Positions 11,016-24,311 of a stretch of 64,000 nucleotides of DNA are shown piece after piece. The position numbers and the translations under genes are program-made. The notes beneath the pieces are model-generated. The model was given only the letters and a program-made list of their open reading frames with translations. It did no database searches and was not told the DNA's origin. The stretch spans positions 62,114,987 to 62,178,986 of the forward strand of contig CM048557.1 of the NCBI GenBank assembly GCA_026413225.1. Reading direction: 5' to 3'. Position 1 is the first letter of the stretch. Each line of letters starts with the position of its first letter. This stretch comes from Otis tarda (Eukaryota > Chordata > Aves > Otidiformes > Otididae).

Positions 11016-14000
11016 TTACTTAACACTCATTATCAATGAGTGGGCTAAATGAGTAGAAAGTGAATGTTGCATTGCCACACGTGTGTTTAGGGAAAACAAA
11101 TTTTAAATGAGCCAACAGAAATTCTTGTCCTGGCAGGACTTGCTTTTGCAACTCAAGTGCTCCTGCCCATAAAGAATTTGTACAAAATGTAGAGATTCAG
11201 ATAACTAACAAATTTGAGGAAATTAGTATTCAGGGGCCACAGAAGTTATGCTTGGCAAATACACTGGTCGCTGTGAATTGTCCCATCTACCTGTGGGAGT
11301 GAAGCACTGAACATGTTCAGCACACCCATATTCAGCAAAGTAACCTCAAAAGGACATCAATATAACCTGGAGCACTTTACTCGGCCAGAGCCTGTCTCAC
11401 CTTTGGTTTATGTGAGAGTTCAATCTGTAAGCTTGTCGATGCTCAAATGCAAACAGTGCTGTTTGTAGAACAGACACTGTGAGAGGATGACACAGATAAA
11501 CATGGGAAAGGCGTCTGTTTTCTCACTCCTTCTTGGCAGCAGGTTTAAGAGCACAGTGCCTATTTTGTACTGATTCAGCATTTGACTACCTAAAAAAAAA
11601 ATAATCAATATTTCCAACTCTCTTTCCCTTATGTCCTTTGATTTCTTTAAAGAAGCTGCAGTGATGGAAGTCTTATTGTAAAGATTAGTCTCATCTACAA
11701 AATGTGAGGCTGCTATTGCTACAGGGTTTATGAAGGAGGATTAAGTTAGTTCCCATGAAAAATTCAGATGGCACATAATGTTAAAAGGTATTTCGTCAAT
11801 GGAAGTAATGTTGAAGCAGTTCAAAGTTTGGCATGGTTTCCCCAGCTTCACTGAAAATGTCACGCTTTATCGATACACTCAGCATTTCCACACATTAAGC
11901 CCATCACAGACCTGCTCTGGAACCCACAGATTTCAGTGTGCTCTGTGTCAGGTCACTTCGTGACTCTTAAGAACAGAAAGAGAGAGACATGTATCAAACA
12001 CAAATCGAAAGCGGCACATCCGTACTGCCAAGAACTCCTGGTTTGCAAACACTGCCACTTCACCTTCCATCCCATTTATTAAAATAAATTCGTGCAGGCA
12101 TGGGTAAGAAACACTGAAACTGAAATTTTGAACTTTCCTTCCTTATTAGCTGTCAACAGGGAATGGAGGAGAATTAATCTGAGATGTCTACAACTCAGTC
12201 CCTGCAGAAGGCTGAATACAAGGGCACAGCAAATAACTGAGCAGGTACTTTAGGCTTCTGTTCACGGACTTGAAAGCTGTATATGACCTTGTGGGGATGG
12301 TTTGGGTGGAAGGACCTAGATCACTATCAGGCTGTTTCCTTGTAACTGTATAAATTCCAGGACAGTTGATTACCCTGAACCTGATGGATACAGGAGCGGT
12401 TTGGTGTGCCTTTGCACTCTAGTAGATCTTTTTTTGTTTTCCATAACAGATTGTCACATTATGAAAAGTTCTCCAATGAGAAGGGTTAATTACCCTGCCT
12501 GGTGGGCAACACCGGCGATTCCTCATGCTCTTATGATGACCATGAAAGAGCCATGCGCAGAATTGCTCTACAGAGTTGTCTCTCCAATGACTGTTGGTGC
12601 CTAACATGGATTAAGCTCCTGTCTTTCAGGCATCTGAGATATGAAATGACTTCAGGCCTGGATGTGGCCCTGAGTGTTCTCAGACACTTTGGAGAACAAC
12701 CCAAACAAAGCAGAGCCTGTTCACTGTCATCACAGCACTGACTCAGGCCCACAGCATATAAATGCTGTGCTCTTAGCCTTAGATGGGTAGAAACATTAAA
12801 ATTAAAAGGCAAATCATATGCATTATGTACAACAAAATGAATGGTTTATACCATTATGTTTTTATTTCCTCAGGAAAAATAAGACAATTAAAAGCAGGAA
12901 GGAAGATCATCAATTTGAAAGAAGACAAGGGGATAACCACTCACCTGAATAGGAAGTTTTAAATAGTCTATCATTGACTCACCGTAATTTGGAAAACAGT
13001 ATACCCTACACTTTTACTCTTGCTTGCAAAACACAGAATAGATATTATACTATGAATTAAAATAGACTTGCATGTTAATCTGTACCCAAACTGATCAAAT
13101 GCCTATGTTACTTTTAATTATATGTGATACCCTTTCACAGCGTAGACATATAGTGAACATTAGCTAGTTCTAGGAGCCATTCCATTAAAAGAAACGGTTA
13201 GTCTTCAGCCTTTCAGTCACAATAAACTCTCCATTACAAGAGGTGGCCCCTTTGTAGACCACTCAATCTCTAACATGTTGCCCACACCTAGACAGATATA
13301 TATGTCTTTTTAAACCAGAGAGACAGACTCATGTAATATCTAGTTAGCCGTGCTCTGTAAGACTTGTTTTCTCTAATAGTCTTCCTTTGTATAAGGAAAT
13401 ATGGTGGGATAGCTGAAATTAATATAAATAACAGTAATGTATATGTCCTCAATCAAGATCAGATGTTCCACTACGGAAGGGGTTGTGCATCTTTACATTA
13501 AATCTTCTCTCCGTCTCCCTCCATTATTTAGTAGATAAAATAGAATAAGAGTGGAAAAAGTTAGTGTTATCCTTATCTCCTGGTAGGGAACTGTTGGACA
13601 TAAGGGTAGGAAGATTAAGTAACTTCGGTTCAGGAAGCCTGGGCTAGAACTAGAAACTGACCCTGGACTACTTGTCCCACCATCTCAACCATGAGCCTGC
13701 ATTTCCTCTCATTTAGTAAAACCAAAGTGGCGTGCAATTTGAAGATTAGACAACGTAACATTCCTTTTGAAAGTATAATATTCATTTTAGATCCTTGATT
13801 ACTAGTCCCAAATCCAACAATTGTTCACATATCTGCATATTCCCTTTGTGATTGTTTCTCTGAAACAATACTTATGTAAGCACCACATTGTCCAGTCAGA
13901 ATAGCAGCCCTGGAGCCTTGGAACACCTCTTAAAAGCTATTTTTTCAACAGCTTATAGTTACTGTACACGCATGGCCTTTCCCTAATAACCCTGCTCAAA

Positions 14001-15769
14001 GAGGCAGCTAACTCGGCCAGCATTTGAGCAAGATGGTGTCTTACTATGGCTTCTGTACAGCCAAAACTTGCTCCTGAAGCTGGCACAGCAACCAGAGATG
14101 AGCAGATCCCAAATATTTTGATAGGCAGAGCCCCATCAAACATCAAGTTAGAAACTCGGCAGCCCACAAACACCCATGGCTTCAGTGGCTGCTTCAACCT
14201 GTATCTAAGCAGCAACCCACATGAGTCAAGTGGTGGGAGTGAATTTCTCATTCCCTTTCTTCAGAGCTTCCGTTCGTGTTGCCACAGTCGCTGTTACGGG
14301 CAGTCGAGTGATGCCATATGATTATAATGCGCTGTCACCCTCCCAAACATGTAGGCGGATTTCATATCACTTATGTGTAGTGAAAGCCTTTCCACAGAAG
14401 AATTGCCAGGAATTCCTTAGACTACTGTGAGCAACAGTGCCTGAGCGCAGACGTGAAGAGTTGCCACTTCTGATGAAGATCGGATAAGAATGAGGAGTGT
14501 CTCTATTGGGTGCAAACTCAAGAGCAGAGAGTCTGCTGCAGACACATCCTGCCATAGGCTCCTGAAAGCCCCGCTTTAATAAAGGCCTGGAGGTGACACA
14601 TGTGAAAATGAAGAAGAATTGGCTAGCTGGCCATGTGCATTTTGAGGTTTCTGGATCATAACCTGCACTGTGAATCCTAACCAGAGTTGGTGGGCAGCCG
14701 AAACAGAAAAATAGGGGCACTGGTGGAGCGAGTGGTCCAGAAATTTTGTAAGGTAACCACTGAAATTCCCAGTAGGTCCTCTCACCTTTTCCCAGACTGG
14801 ATAGTGTTGTCCACAGAGGAAGCAGAGACACTGAGAGATGATGGACAAAACTGGTAGTAGCATTAATCTTCTGTCTATGGTGAAAGTCCAGTTGAGGTTG
14901 TGAGCTAACAGAGGTTAAGTCCTTGAGGTATGGCAGCATAGGGTAGCTTTCTCCCAGTTCCCACATTGGAGAACCATGGTACTACCACAGGGATATCAAG
15001 AAGCAGGTGAGATTAATCTCTCCTCTGGCCCACACTGATTAGTCTCCAAGAAAGATGAATGAACAAATAGCAGCACTGCAAAGGACATTTGCAATCCTTG
15101 TACTGGGACTGGGCTTCTCCATGTGGTAATTCATGTCCTTTTCTTTACCTGCCATATGTTTGCCTTGCCCATCCCAGGGTGTACACACCTGGCGTGACCT
15201 AACACATGCAGTTGAGATTTCCCACCTCCTCTGCAGCGACTTTCCTTCCACTTGCTGTAACACTTTTCCCCCAGTATTCAAGGTCTGTTGATTTTACTTC
15301 CATTTTCACATCTACTGCCCCAAGGAACATTGCTGAAAATTTGTAAACATGCTGTGAACTCAGAGGCAGCCCACTGGCCACTCCACATATGAGGAGAACC
15401 AAACACAGGCCCAGAGTGGATGAAAGTTTTAAACCCTATTCTTCTGGACAATGGAGACTTTTCCAAGCCAGTCCTGCTGGAGATCTTGTCAAGCCATCAG
15501 ATCGTTACGCCCTTTCCCAGTCTGAGCGTGGTCCTGGGTGTGTAGGCCCACCATGGCTAACTGATGAGCCCTGGTTCTCCCTCCCACTCAGCAGCATTCT
15601 TTCATGGTAAGGTTTGTCTCTATATCAGACTATACCTTGCTGCCTCCCTGGTTTTTCCAGGCTATGTATGTGTTTATTTCCTTTGATCTTCCTAGTAAAT
15701 AGGTCATTCCTTCCATCCTCTTGTCTATACCAATTAATCTATAACATTACCTGTTTGCCTGCACTCTTT
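11016..15769. other. Long non-coding stretch, no gene recognised
   Basis: I found no recognisable gene, RNA or clear mobile element over about 4.7 kb. The open frame at 14367-14966 on the minus strand is 199 codons, but its translation has no recognised motif and mixed, non-protein-like composition. The section from 12800 to 13900 is AT-rich and free of recognisable repeats. It could include conserved non-coding elements, but that cannot be judged from one sequence. Confidence 0.55.
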
Positions 15770-17170
15770 TCAGTAGGCCCTGCCCGAAGTGGTATTCCCA
15801 TTAGCACTTCAAAAGTGGGTTTATCTGTGTTTTTTAAGTGAATTATCAGTTGTAGTTTTCTATCAACATTTGCATCCAAGGATCTTTTCTGAATTACTGC
15901 TCTCCGCAGCCTCTGGCTCACTGTTTTGACCTCTCTTCAGTGAACACTGTTACCCTGTGGATGTTTTTGCACTTAGGTTTGTTCAATTCCTTGCTATTCC
16001 CATTACGTCCCACTCTTCATTTACTGAAATCCCTTTAGGTTTGTGCTTCTAATAAATGATTTGCAATTCACACTCCAGCTGGGTGTTATCTTTGAATTTG
16101 ATTGATGTATTTTTCTTCTCCTTCCTCGATGCTACTGCAGATGAATATAATGTCCAACACAGCAGGAGTCCCTGAGGAGCCCAGCTGAACATGGCAATAT
16201 TTACGAGCACACTTCACTTTCTATTGTAGGGGCAGATTTTAATCTCTTTCATTGTTATTCTCCATAACCACCCTACATCTCTCTTGTTCTGCTTTGGGCC
16301 CAGTCCAACTGCTGTTAAAGTCAACTGTGTCTGCATGGAATCCTTTAGGGATGGATCAGGATCTACAGGAATATTGTGTCTAAAGAAACAGAATAAAATT
16401 ACTTAGTGAAATGAAGGAGCTCTCTGCAGGAGTGCTCTCTGTAAAACCAGTTTTCTTGTCAATGAGTGAAACCCTTAAGGGCAAATTTACTGAGCAACTC
16501 AAGGGACTGTATCCCCCTTCTCCTCCCACCAGCATGGTCCACTGTGGTGTATGCTCCATCCCACATGATCAATAAATAGCTGCTTATTCTTCACTCTCCC
16601 CACCCAACACACACCCTGTGGTTTTCCTCCTCCCATCGACATTGTGAGTATAATCTGTCTGTAGAGTCTATCACTTGGATGCAACTGCTTTTCTTAATGT
16701 GACCTGTCTTTGAGTGTGACACATTTCTGTTTTGCTCTTCTTGCAGAACATCTACTAATTGTTTCTGATTATTAGAGATCAAGTTTCACCTGGAAAGGAT
16801 GTTAAGTTAATTGATCTATAATTCCCCTTTTGGAAAAGAAGCGTGGTGTTTTCCCTCTGCCAGTTATCAGGGCTTCCTCAATTCTTCAGGAGCACTTGAA
16901 TATAATGGATAATGGGCCTAAGAGTTTTCCAGCTAATTCCTTTAATACCCTAGGGTACGTACCATCTGGCCCTCTGTGCCAATTTGAATGCGTTGTGCTC
17001 TTAATATTTCTTTGCTGTTTCTTTAATGATTTTACTAAGTTTTAGCTCTCAGCTTCTTGGCTTTCCTTTGATTGCTCATTGCACATACAGTTTTTAAAGG
17101 GAATTTAGAAAACTGAAATAGGTCATGAATTCTTCAGCTGCTTCCTGCTGCCCGTATCCCTGGCAGAAGT
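15770..17170 (-). mobile_element. Ancient CR1-clade LINE fragment (RT region)
   Basis: The plus strand here follows the antisense of the CR1 reverse transcriptase region in order. Landmarks are GGATCTTTTCTGAATTACTGC near 15880, the TTTTTGCACTTAGG block near 15965, and CAGCTGGGTGTTATC then GATGAATATAATGTCCAAC and GAGTCCCTGAGGAGCCC between about 16080 and 16185. They continue with GTTAATTGATCTATAATTCC near 16805 and ACCCTAGGGTACGTACCATC then TGGCCC near 16950. These correspond to conserved blocks of amniote CR1 elements. Divergence is high, no long frame remains, and the middle part (about 16330-16640) matches poorly, so it may contain an insertion or replaced sequence. The copy is far older than those at 24.3 and 57.4 kb. 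The antisense orientation explains the T-rich look of this stretch. Confidence 0.7.
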
Positions 17171-17429
17171 GAACTCGCTTTCAAAATTCACCTTTCATCA
17201 AAAAGGACTGAGTCTTAAAAATCTGAGCTGCAACTATTATCTTTTACTCTATCCAAGGAAGGCTGTATCTACAGAATATTTTCTGCTATTTGAAAGGTCC
17301 CATGCAAGAGAATTTTCTCTTAGTCTAAGACTCTACATCCAAGTCTTGTCTACTCAACACTGGTAGGGAATTTTCCCTTCTTCCTATTACATCCTATTTT
17401 CTTTCTTTCCAAGCACATTTATGTGACCC
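17171..17429. other. T-rich spacer between ancient CR1 pieces
   Basis: No recognisable element. The text is T-rich like the CR1 antisense pieces on both sides. It could be further decayed CR1 or unrelated DNA. Confidence 0.4.
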
Positions 17430-17650
17430 TGCCTGCATCCTTCAGATACTTGTAGACTCATGTCTGCTATTTTCTTATCTCTTCACCAGTCTATATCTCT
17501 TAATCTTCATAAATCAAACCCACACCAAATGATCTATCATGTCTCTACTCTTCTTTGAGGCCTCTGATTTAACAGTGTTTGGCAATGGGATGCCAAGAAA
17601 TTAACAGCAACCTTCCAGCTGTATCTAAGCCAGTGTGATGCCCACTGAAA
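17430..17650 (-). mobile_element. Ancient CR1-clade LINE fragment (ORF2 C-terminal end)
   Basis: The plus strand reads as the antisense of the C-terminal end of CR1 ORF2. It has CTTCAGATACTTGTAGAC, then CTCTTAATCTTCATAAATC (antisense of the conserved leucine-rich stretch before the tail), and finally CCTTCCAGCTGTATCTAAG. These match the usual antisense order of ancient amniote CR1. In an intact minus-strand element this part would lie at lower coordinates than the reverse transcriptase part, yet here it lies above it. It is therefore probably a separate insertion or the product of a rearrangement. Divergence is high and no frame is preserved. Confidence 0.55.
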
Positions 17651-20600
17651 ATGGCATGGGTCTTTTGCAATCCAAGTTGGCTGCCCTCCTATATCATCTC
17701 CCAGCCTCTCCTTACATGGCTGGTTCTGAGGGTCCTTCGGAGCTATTTTTTCCTGAGTGTTGTAGCCTGTATTATTCCGCTTTCCTTATGTTATTTTCTG
17801 GCTACATTGCTAATCTCTGTAGGTGCCACAGGGTAATTTCTCTGTTCAATAACATTTAAAACTCCTCCCATTTTAGCATTGTCACCATCTTACTGTAGTG
17901 TGCATTTCCCCTACCTACTTATATGTGACTTGCTTTCATTTTTCTCCAACCTTTTCTTCCTGTTCCCTCATGCTCTTCTCAGAATATTTTTCCTTTAAAT
18001 TGACTTCTGTAGGATTTCTTTTTCCTTTCTTAAAAATAAAAAATTTCTTTTGTTTTCTACATATACGTGTTACACCCAATAAATTTATATTAGGCTACCT
18101 CTAATACCTGGTCTCCTTGAAATAATTACAGATGATGATGGATGTACCCACATGCTGAAAAAATGTAGTAAAAGGTAAGTATAATTCATTAGCTGAAACA
18201 GAAAGCAGGCAGCATGTCTACCAGGGCACCCTCCCAGGATGGTTTCCGTTTGGGTGTGAAACACTCCCCGTACAATCCACCGAGGATGGAGGGGGACAGT
18301 CTCCTTACTTCTTACTTTTAGGAGGTGCTAGATGAGAAAAATCCTGTAATATCTCAGGTCAAACTGCCCAAAAGGACTGTGCTGGAGCTGCTCTGCACTT
18401 CTGACTTTCTTCAGCTCCTGCATGGATAGTGAGGCAGGAGCAGATCAGTTCAGCCTCCTGAACGCTGCCACCTTTGATGACATTGATAGTGTTGGCTAAA
18501 GTTACTCCCAAGGCTGCTCTCAGGACCAGGCTTACCTCCCTCCTGCATGGCAAGAATAGAGTGCCACGGAGGAGCGTACAAGCCCCACATACCTCTTCAA
18601 CCTCAGCACTTAGGGTACTGGCAAGGACACAAAGAGCCCTCAGGCTCTTTGCACATCATTAGTGAGGGGACCTTTGGACAGCAGACAGCTTGGATCACAT
18701 TCAGGCAACTCCAGAGGCTGCTTTCAGCACCATACGGACATTGACTTCCAGCCAGGTAATTGTAGTTGCCTTCCTTTCACCCTGACTTTGGAAAATCGTC
18801 ATGCCATGGTCTCTAGGACTCCATTTCCTTGGCATGTCCAGCAAGGTGGTGGCTGAATATGGACTAATCAATGCCTGTCAAAATGCTGGATGGGAGGCAG
18901 AGCAAGAGGGAACACTGGATAACTTCCCTGAGCCTTCAGGCTCCAGAGAAGAACTGACCTTTTTTTTTCTCCTAAAAATTGAAAGAATTGCAGAGACAAT
19001 AAACAAAGGACTACATTAAAACGTCTGCTTGCAGGAGATTGTGAAGATTTCAATGATATTGTACTCCCCTGCAGGAGGAGGGATTAAGAGTGTTACAGGA
19101 TGGATTTACAAACCCTGGAGAGAATAAGTATCCAACGGAAATCTTTGGCAATCCCTTTCCCTTCCTCTTCTGGGTCTCACCCTGGCTTCTGGTAACACTT
19201 AGAACAAAATCACCAGCTCTTGCTTATTTTAATGTGTTCTCTGCTTTGCCCTGAACCCAAATGAAACATCAAAGGTCTGGCTCCAGCACTTGCAAGTAAA
19301 AATAGCTCTAAAGCCAATATATTTAAGGCCCTTGAATGATATCCCTGAAATAATTAATCCTAAGCCCATGAGAGAGGAACGGTGTTGTTTGTTGAAGAAA
19401 TGTGCTGATAGTGGGCAGTACTGACATGTAAGGAGCAATGAGTGATATTGCAAAACAAAAGGAAGGTGAGGAAAGGGGCATGAAGACTGCATTGCACTGT
19501 ATTGTGGAAGAGGAGCAAAATATATTTCAGATGAAAGCCAGTTCCAAGCTGTCTTTATATTTTCTTCCACTCTGATCCTTCTCTTCCATTCTCAGAAATT
19601 TACATTTGAACATGTCTTGGCACAGGAGAGTATGGTGCATCATGGTACATCCATGGTACATAGGAGTGTGACCCTCTCTCTCCCTTGTAGCACTGCAATT
19701 TGTTTATTGCCATCCAGGACTCATTTATTCTCTGTGACTTTTGCCCATTTTTGAAGTAAGATAAACCAAGACTATGAAAGTATCAGATACATCCCATCTA
19801 GTCCTTTCATATCAGCCTTTTGTCTCCATTGCTCTGTATTTGAACAGAACGCTAGGCTTTCTACTCTCTGTCACTACAAACTTCTGCCTTAAATTGCTTT
19901 GCTTCACTAGTAAAATATGTTTTCTCTTTTCATCTTCTAGTAACAAGGTAAATACAACTTTGCAGTCATTATTCCTTACTGCACTGCACTTTCTCACTGA
20001 GCTGCAAGGGCAGCTCGAGCCATTGCAGTAGCATTGCCAGGTGGGATTTTCTGGAAGAGATCAGTGTAAGTTCTATCTTCCTCTGATCTGATGTTTTTCA
20101 TCACCATTTTTCAGCAAATCATTCCCAAATGCAACATTTCTAATTAGTCTTTCTGAAAAATAAGGGAGGGGTGCCGCAGGGTATTCCACAGACTCCTACC
20201 CGTTTTTGACAGACAATTTACGAAATCTCTCGAGTTGTGAAGGAGGCTCTCTTTAATAGGATGGTACTCAGAAGGAGTTGGAAAGTATACTTGATTTTAA
20301 GCACAGACACACATCCTTCAAAGGCTGCTGCATAGAGAAACCCATTGAAGTGAGTAGATCCTTAGGGCTCACCAGTGAGGAACATGAACATGGCCATACC
20401 CAGCAGATGCAGGTTTCAAACCATTGCCTTGAGCAGTGCAGTCGAGAGTCCCGTTAGCTGAGCCAGAGAAGAGGAGAATAATGGGTCAAAAACATCCAAA
20501 TACAAATGGACAAATACTGGAGGGTTTGGAAAAAACAGACCCATGCCTTTCAGCCCTCAAGGCTGCTCTATTAACGTGAGGGCTTGCTGCATTTGTTTAA

Positions 20601-23600
20601 GCAGGATGAACAAGATAAAAAGAGCTTGTTGGTCTTGGATGCTGAGGCAGTGTTTAAGACGTCCCTGACTCACAGCTCACAAGCTGGGACTCGTTTTGCA
20701 AGTTCAGTCCCTGTTCAGATAGGATCAGGGAATGTCTCTGGGCTGGATTGCGAAGGAAGCAGAGTCTTGCCAAATATGCTCTGCCCACAGCACCGTCCAG
20801 ACCCGTCAGATGATATTTCTTCTAATTTTACTAATGTATGCTTGGCCTCGATTTCATGCTACCTGAGGCTACAGCCGTAATAAAAACACGGCACACATGC
20901 TGTGGGTGGGTGCATGCAGCTGGTGGGAGTTGAGGCACGTGAAAATGAAAAACACAACCCTCTCTTAATTGCAGCATAGAAATAAAAAAAATAATATTCT
21001 GATTCCCTGCCTTCTCCCTCTCTCTGTGGCGCACCCTCATCCATAGCCCTGTCAGTTACCAGAGAAGATGACAACAGGTTTCCTCCATACGTAGGTTGCT
21101 CCATACCCTGAGCAACGCTTAAGATTTTCAGGCAGAAGTAGGCTTGTATGCCACACACAGATTGTGTTCAGGTGTGGTTCCTGTGCTAGGACCATCCCAC
21201 GTACCCACCTTGTGGGTTGCACTGGTGGATGGGGTGTTGGTGGTCTAATCCCTACCTGAGGATGAAACCATCAGGCTACTGTCCTGCCACAGTCGTGCAG
21301 GACATCCACTCCTGGAATGGACTAAAAAAGCCCTTGGCATACACTTGTCTCTGACACATGAGCTACTTCTCTGGGGGAGGTGGTTGTATTGCAGCTCTGG
21401 ACTGTGTGAGTCTCACTAAGCAGCTCATGAACTTAGGAAATCTGGACTTCTTTGGGCCACGAGCACTCCTGAATGTGCAACTTATAACAACATCACCATT
21501 GTGTATGTAGAAATTAAATTAAAACTGAGGCCCGAGAGAAGGCACAGGCTTGATGGGAAAAAGCGAAGCTACTACTAGCATCTGTGGGCCTTGTTAGTTA
21601 GGGGACATGGGGAATCTCTTGACTTTAACCAAGAAACAGTGCCAAGCCTGGGACTGGACCTTTGGCTGTTTCTGGGCCAGGTGTGCTCCCTCAGTGAGGG
21701 AGCTCCCAGTCCTCCAGCTCCCAGTCCTGACCCCCACCCTGAAAGGGAAGGGGCAGAGAGGAACAACTCTTTGATGCAGCCTTGTTTCTGCTTTTGGGAT
21801 GTAAACACAGATATTAGAGGGATACTCCATCAAAGGACCAGAATATGTCAAGGTATGAATATGATGCTCAGCACTTAAATCAGCCAGCCATTGCAGCTCT
21901 TGACCTCCCTGCCACATCACCCCACTAACACATACTCCTCCTATCACTTACTAGGGGCCACCTCCTTCTGCGATGGCTTTACTCACTGGAATCCCTTGCA
22001 GAAAGAGTCACCATGGGTTGGAGAAATCCATGGGTGGTACTGAGAAGACAGTTTATGTCTTGGGACATTTGGGATTCCTATGGACCTACAGAAGTTTCAA
22101 GCTTCTGGTATTAGACCAAATCCTTGTTTCCGAGATTATAGTGAGCATTGCAGATACCAGGAGTATTTTCAGTCTAAAAATTTACATTCACCACACATAG
22201 CATGGTCTATTGTTGTTCATTTTCAACAGCAGCATTTTATTTACTGGCAGCATTTTTTGCTGGCTGATGTTTAGCCACACCACCTGCTGGTGCCCAGCCC
22301 TGCAGGCTGATATGCAAGTAAAGATGATGCAAAAAATAGAAAACAGTCACTTCCTTCTTCCACTTCTTCTTCTGACTGATTTCACACACTTGGGATATTA
22401 ATAATCATTTTTTTTCACTGGCCTGTGCTGTCATTTGTCTTAGACTCCTTAAAAACACTTGCCCAAGCAATGCACTGTCATATCAGAAGGAGTTTATTTT
22501 ACTCACTCTCTCCAGGGTAACCTCCACCCCTTTCTACGTAAAATGCATGAGATGCTAAGGCTTAAAATTTATGGAGCCTGATTTAAAAGCTAGGATGTGT
22601 CCTGGTCTCAAGGGAATGGAAATGACCCTTGGCTTATTTTGCAGTCACTCCTTTACAGAGAAGGAAGTGCTAATAAGAGCTCACTTGAGGCACAGCAGCT
22701 TGGGACAAACGAAGGCCAAAAAGCAGCCGGGTAATTGCTGTGACTGGAAATACAGAGGAGCCAAGGAGAACACGTGGGAAGTTTCCCTTGTGAGCGGTGC
22801 TCTGCGAGCGATACACATCAGCAATCACACTAATGTCTGAGGCGGGAGCTACTGAACATCCAGAGCTGCCCCCGGGGGGCTGCTTCCCCTCCGAAAGCAG
22901 CTCGGTTGCAGGAGCTGGGCAGCGGGGACGGGTCCATGGTTGCAGCGGGAGAGAGGAGTCAGAAGGGAGAGGCAGCACTGGGACAAGGAAATGCGTAAAA
23001 ACCGCCACAGATGTTGGTAGGAGTTAGACATGGAGAGAGTACCTCGCACACGCTGCGGATACGTGAGTGCTTGAGCAGTTGGAAAACAGCTCTGAAACCC
23101 AGTCATATCACCCAGGGGAAACCTCAAGTGAGATCTCAAAGCACAGCATCCTCAGGCTCTCAGGAGCTCTCCTGAGGCATGTCAGGGCACTTGTTCCAGC
23201 TGCACCCAGCACCTTCCGCTTTTGATGAGCCTTCCCACAGCCTCCCTGGCAGGGACCTGGCCCTTGGCTGTGCCATCTCCAAGTGGCACAGCCCCAGGTG
23301 CCCCTCCATGCACCCCAAAAGTGACCATGGGGCACTGCACACCCCCAGCAACACAGATCTAGCGAGTGATGCAGCTGGAAGTCAGAAATTTCTCTTACCT
23401 GCCTTGGCAATCACAGACCATCAGGTTTCACCCGGATATTGGGTCCGGCAACTCGGTTAGGCAAAATATCTTGGTCCTCTTGAGATCACAGGGTCTCAGT
23501 CAAAAGTCTGTGAACAGGACAGCCCTATTCTGCTGCTGTTTGATGCTTCATCAGTGGCAGAGAAAGGCTTAGGTGAGCTATGCCTTCATGATGCCAGCAA

Positions 23601-24144
23601 GAAACCAGCAACATGCTACTGCAAAAGAAGGCAAGAGTCCAGGTTCATGCTCTCTGATCTAAGGAAAAAACAGTTTTGGACCTCAAACACAGTAATCACT
23701 TTGACCCTCAGCAAGTTATAGTCAAGAGTCAAAAGGGGATGTGGCAACACTGCCATGTACAACTGTTGCACCACTTTTCTTGTTGCACTTCCACTTAGCT
23801 CATTGCTGAAGCACAGTCCATGACCCTTCTGGCTAGGATTTTCCGGTGTTGTCCTGAATAAGATCCTCATTAGTAACTGTTAGTAATTCCCAGGCAACAT
23901 TCAAAATGAACACAAGTAATTTCTTGTTTAAGGACTTGATGCACACAAACACTTGTACATGCCATTTGAATACTATAAATAGCTCATAAGAAAATAAATT
24001 ATCAAACATTAAACTAGGAGTCCTAGACAGTAAATTCTTTTGTGCTTCTCATTTATATGGCCTTTTCTTGCTGTTACATTCTATAAAGTCTCAGAAGGGG
24101 ATTTACTGTCATGTATGCATGTAAACACACATTCCCACCAGATG
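17651..24144. other. Long non-coding stretch, no gene recognised
   Basis: No gene or clear mobile element was recognised over about 6.5 kb. Small items include three imperfect copies of an 11-base unit (CATGGTACATC type) at 19632-19661. There is also a moderately CpG-enriched piece at about 22797-22952, containing a CCCCCGGGGGG core near 22869. Open frames are short and featureless. Confidence 0.55.
22797..22952. other. Minor CpG-enriched pocket
   Basis: About ten CpG dinucleotides fall within roughly 155 bases, including a C5G6 core near 22869. The flanks have few. It is too small to call a CpG island, and no exon or promoter element was recognised. Confidence 0.3.
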
Positions 24145-24251
24145 TAGCAACCTGATCTGGTTGGAGATGTCCCTGCTCCTTGCAGGGGGGTTGGACTGGA
24201 TGACCCTTGAGGATCCCTTCCAACCCTGACCATTCTATGATTCTATGATCT
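24145..24251 (+). mobile_element. CR1 LINE 3' tail fragment
   Basis: Only the 3' untranslated end is present. It starts at AGCAACCTGATCTGG, passes through GGTTGGAGATGTCCCTGC and GGGGGGTTGGACTGGATGAC, and ends in the CATTCTATGATTCTATG terminus. The text is nearly identical in type to the copies at 8.5, 10.6 and 57.4 kb, so it belongs to the same CR1 subfamily group. It is a severely 5'-truncated insertion with no coding part. Confidence 0.93.
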
Positions 24252-24311
24252 TTCAGAGATGATGCCCCTTCATGGTGTTCTCATCTCACAAGAGTGAGGC
24301 AATAGCATCAC

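Noticed and set aside
12295-12335. ATGGTTTGGGTGGAAGGACC resembling the CR1 3' end in antisense
   Set aside because: The match is about 20 bases, and neither the CR1 terminus nor the following CR1 block is present.
14367-14966. 199-codon minus-strand frame
   Set aside because: No recognisable motif, no supporting splice or poly-A context noticed, and rich in Ser, Cys and Pro as in random translations.
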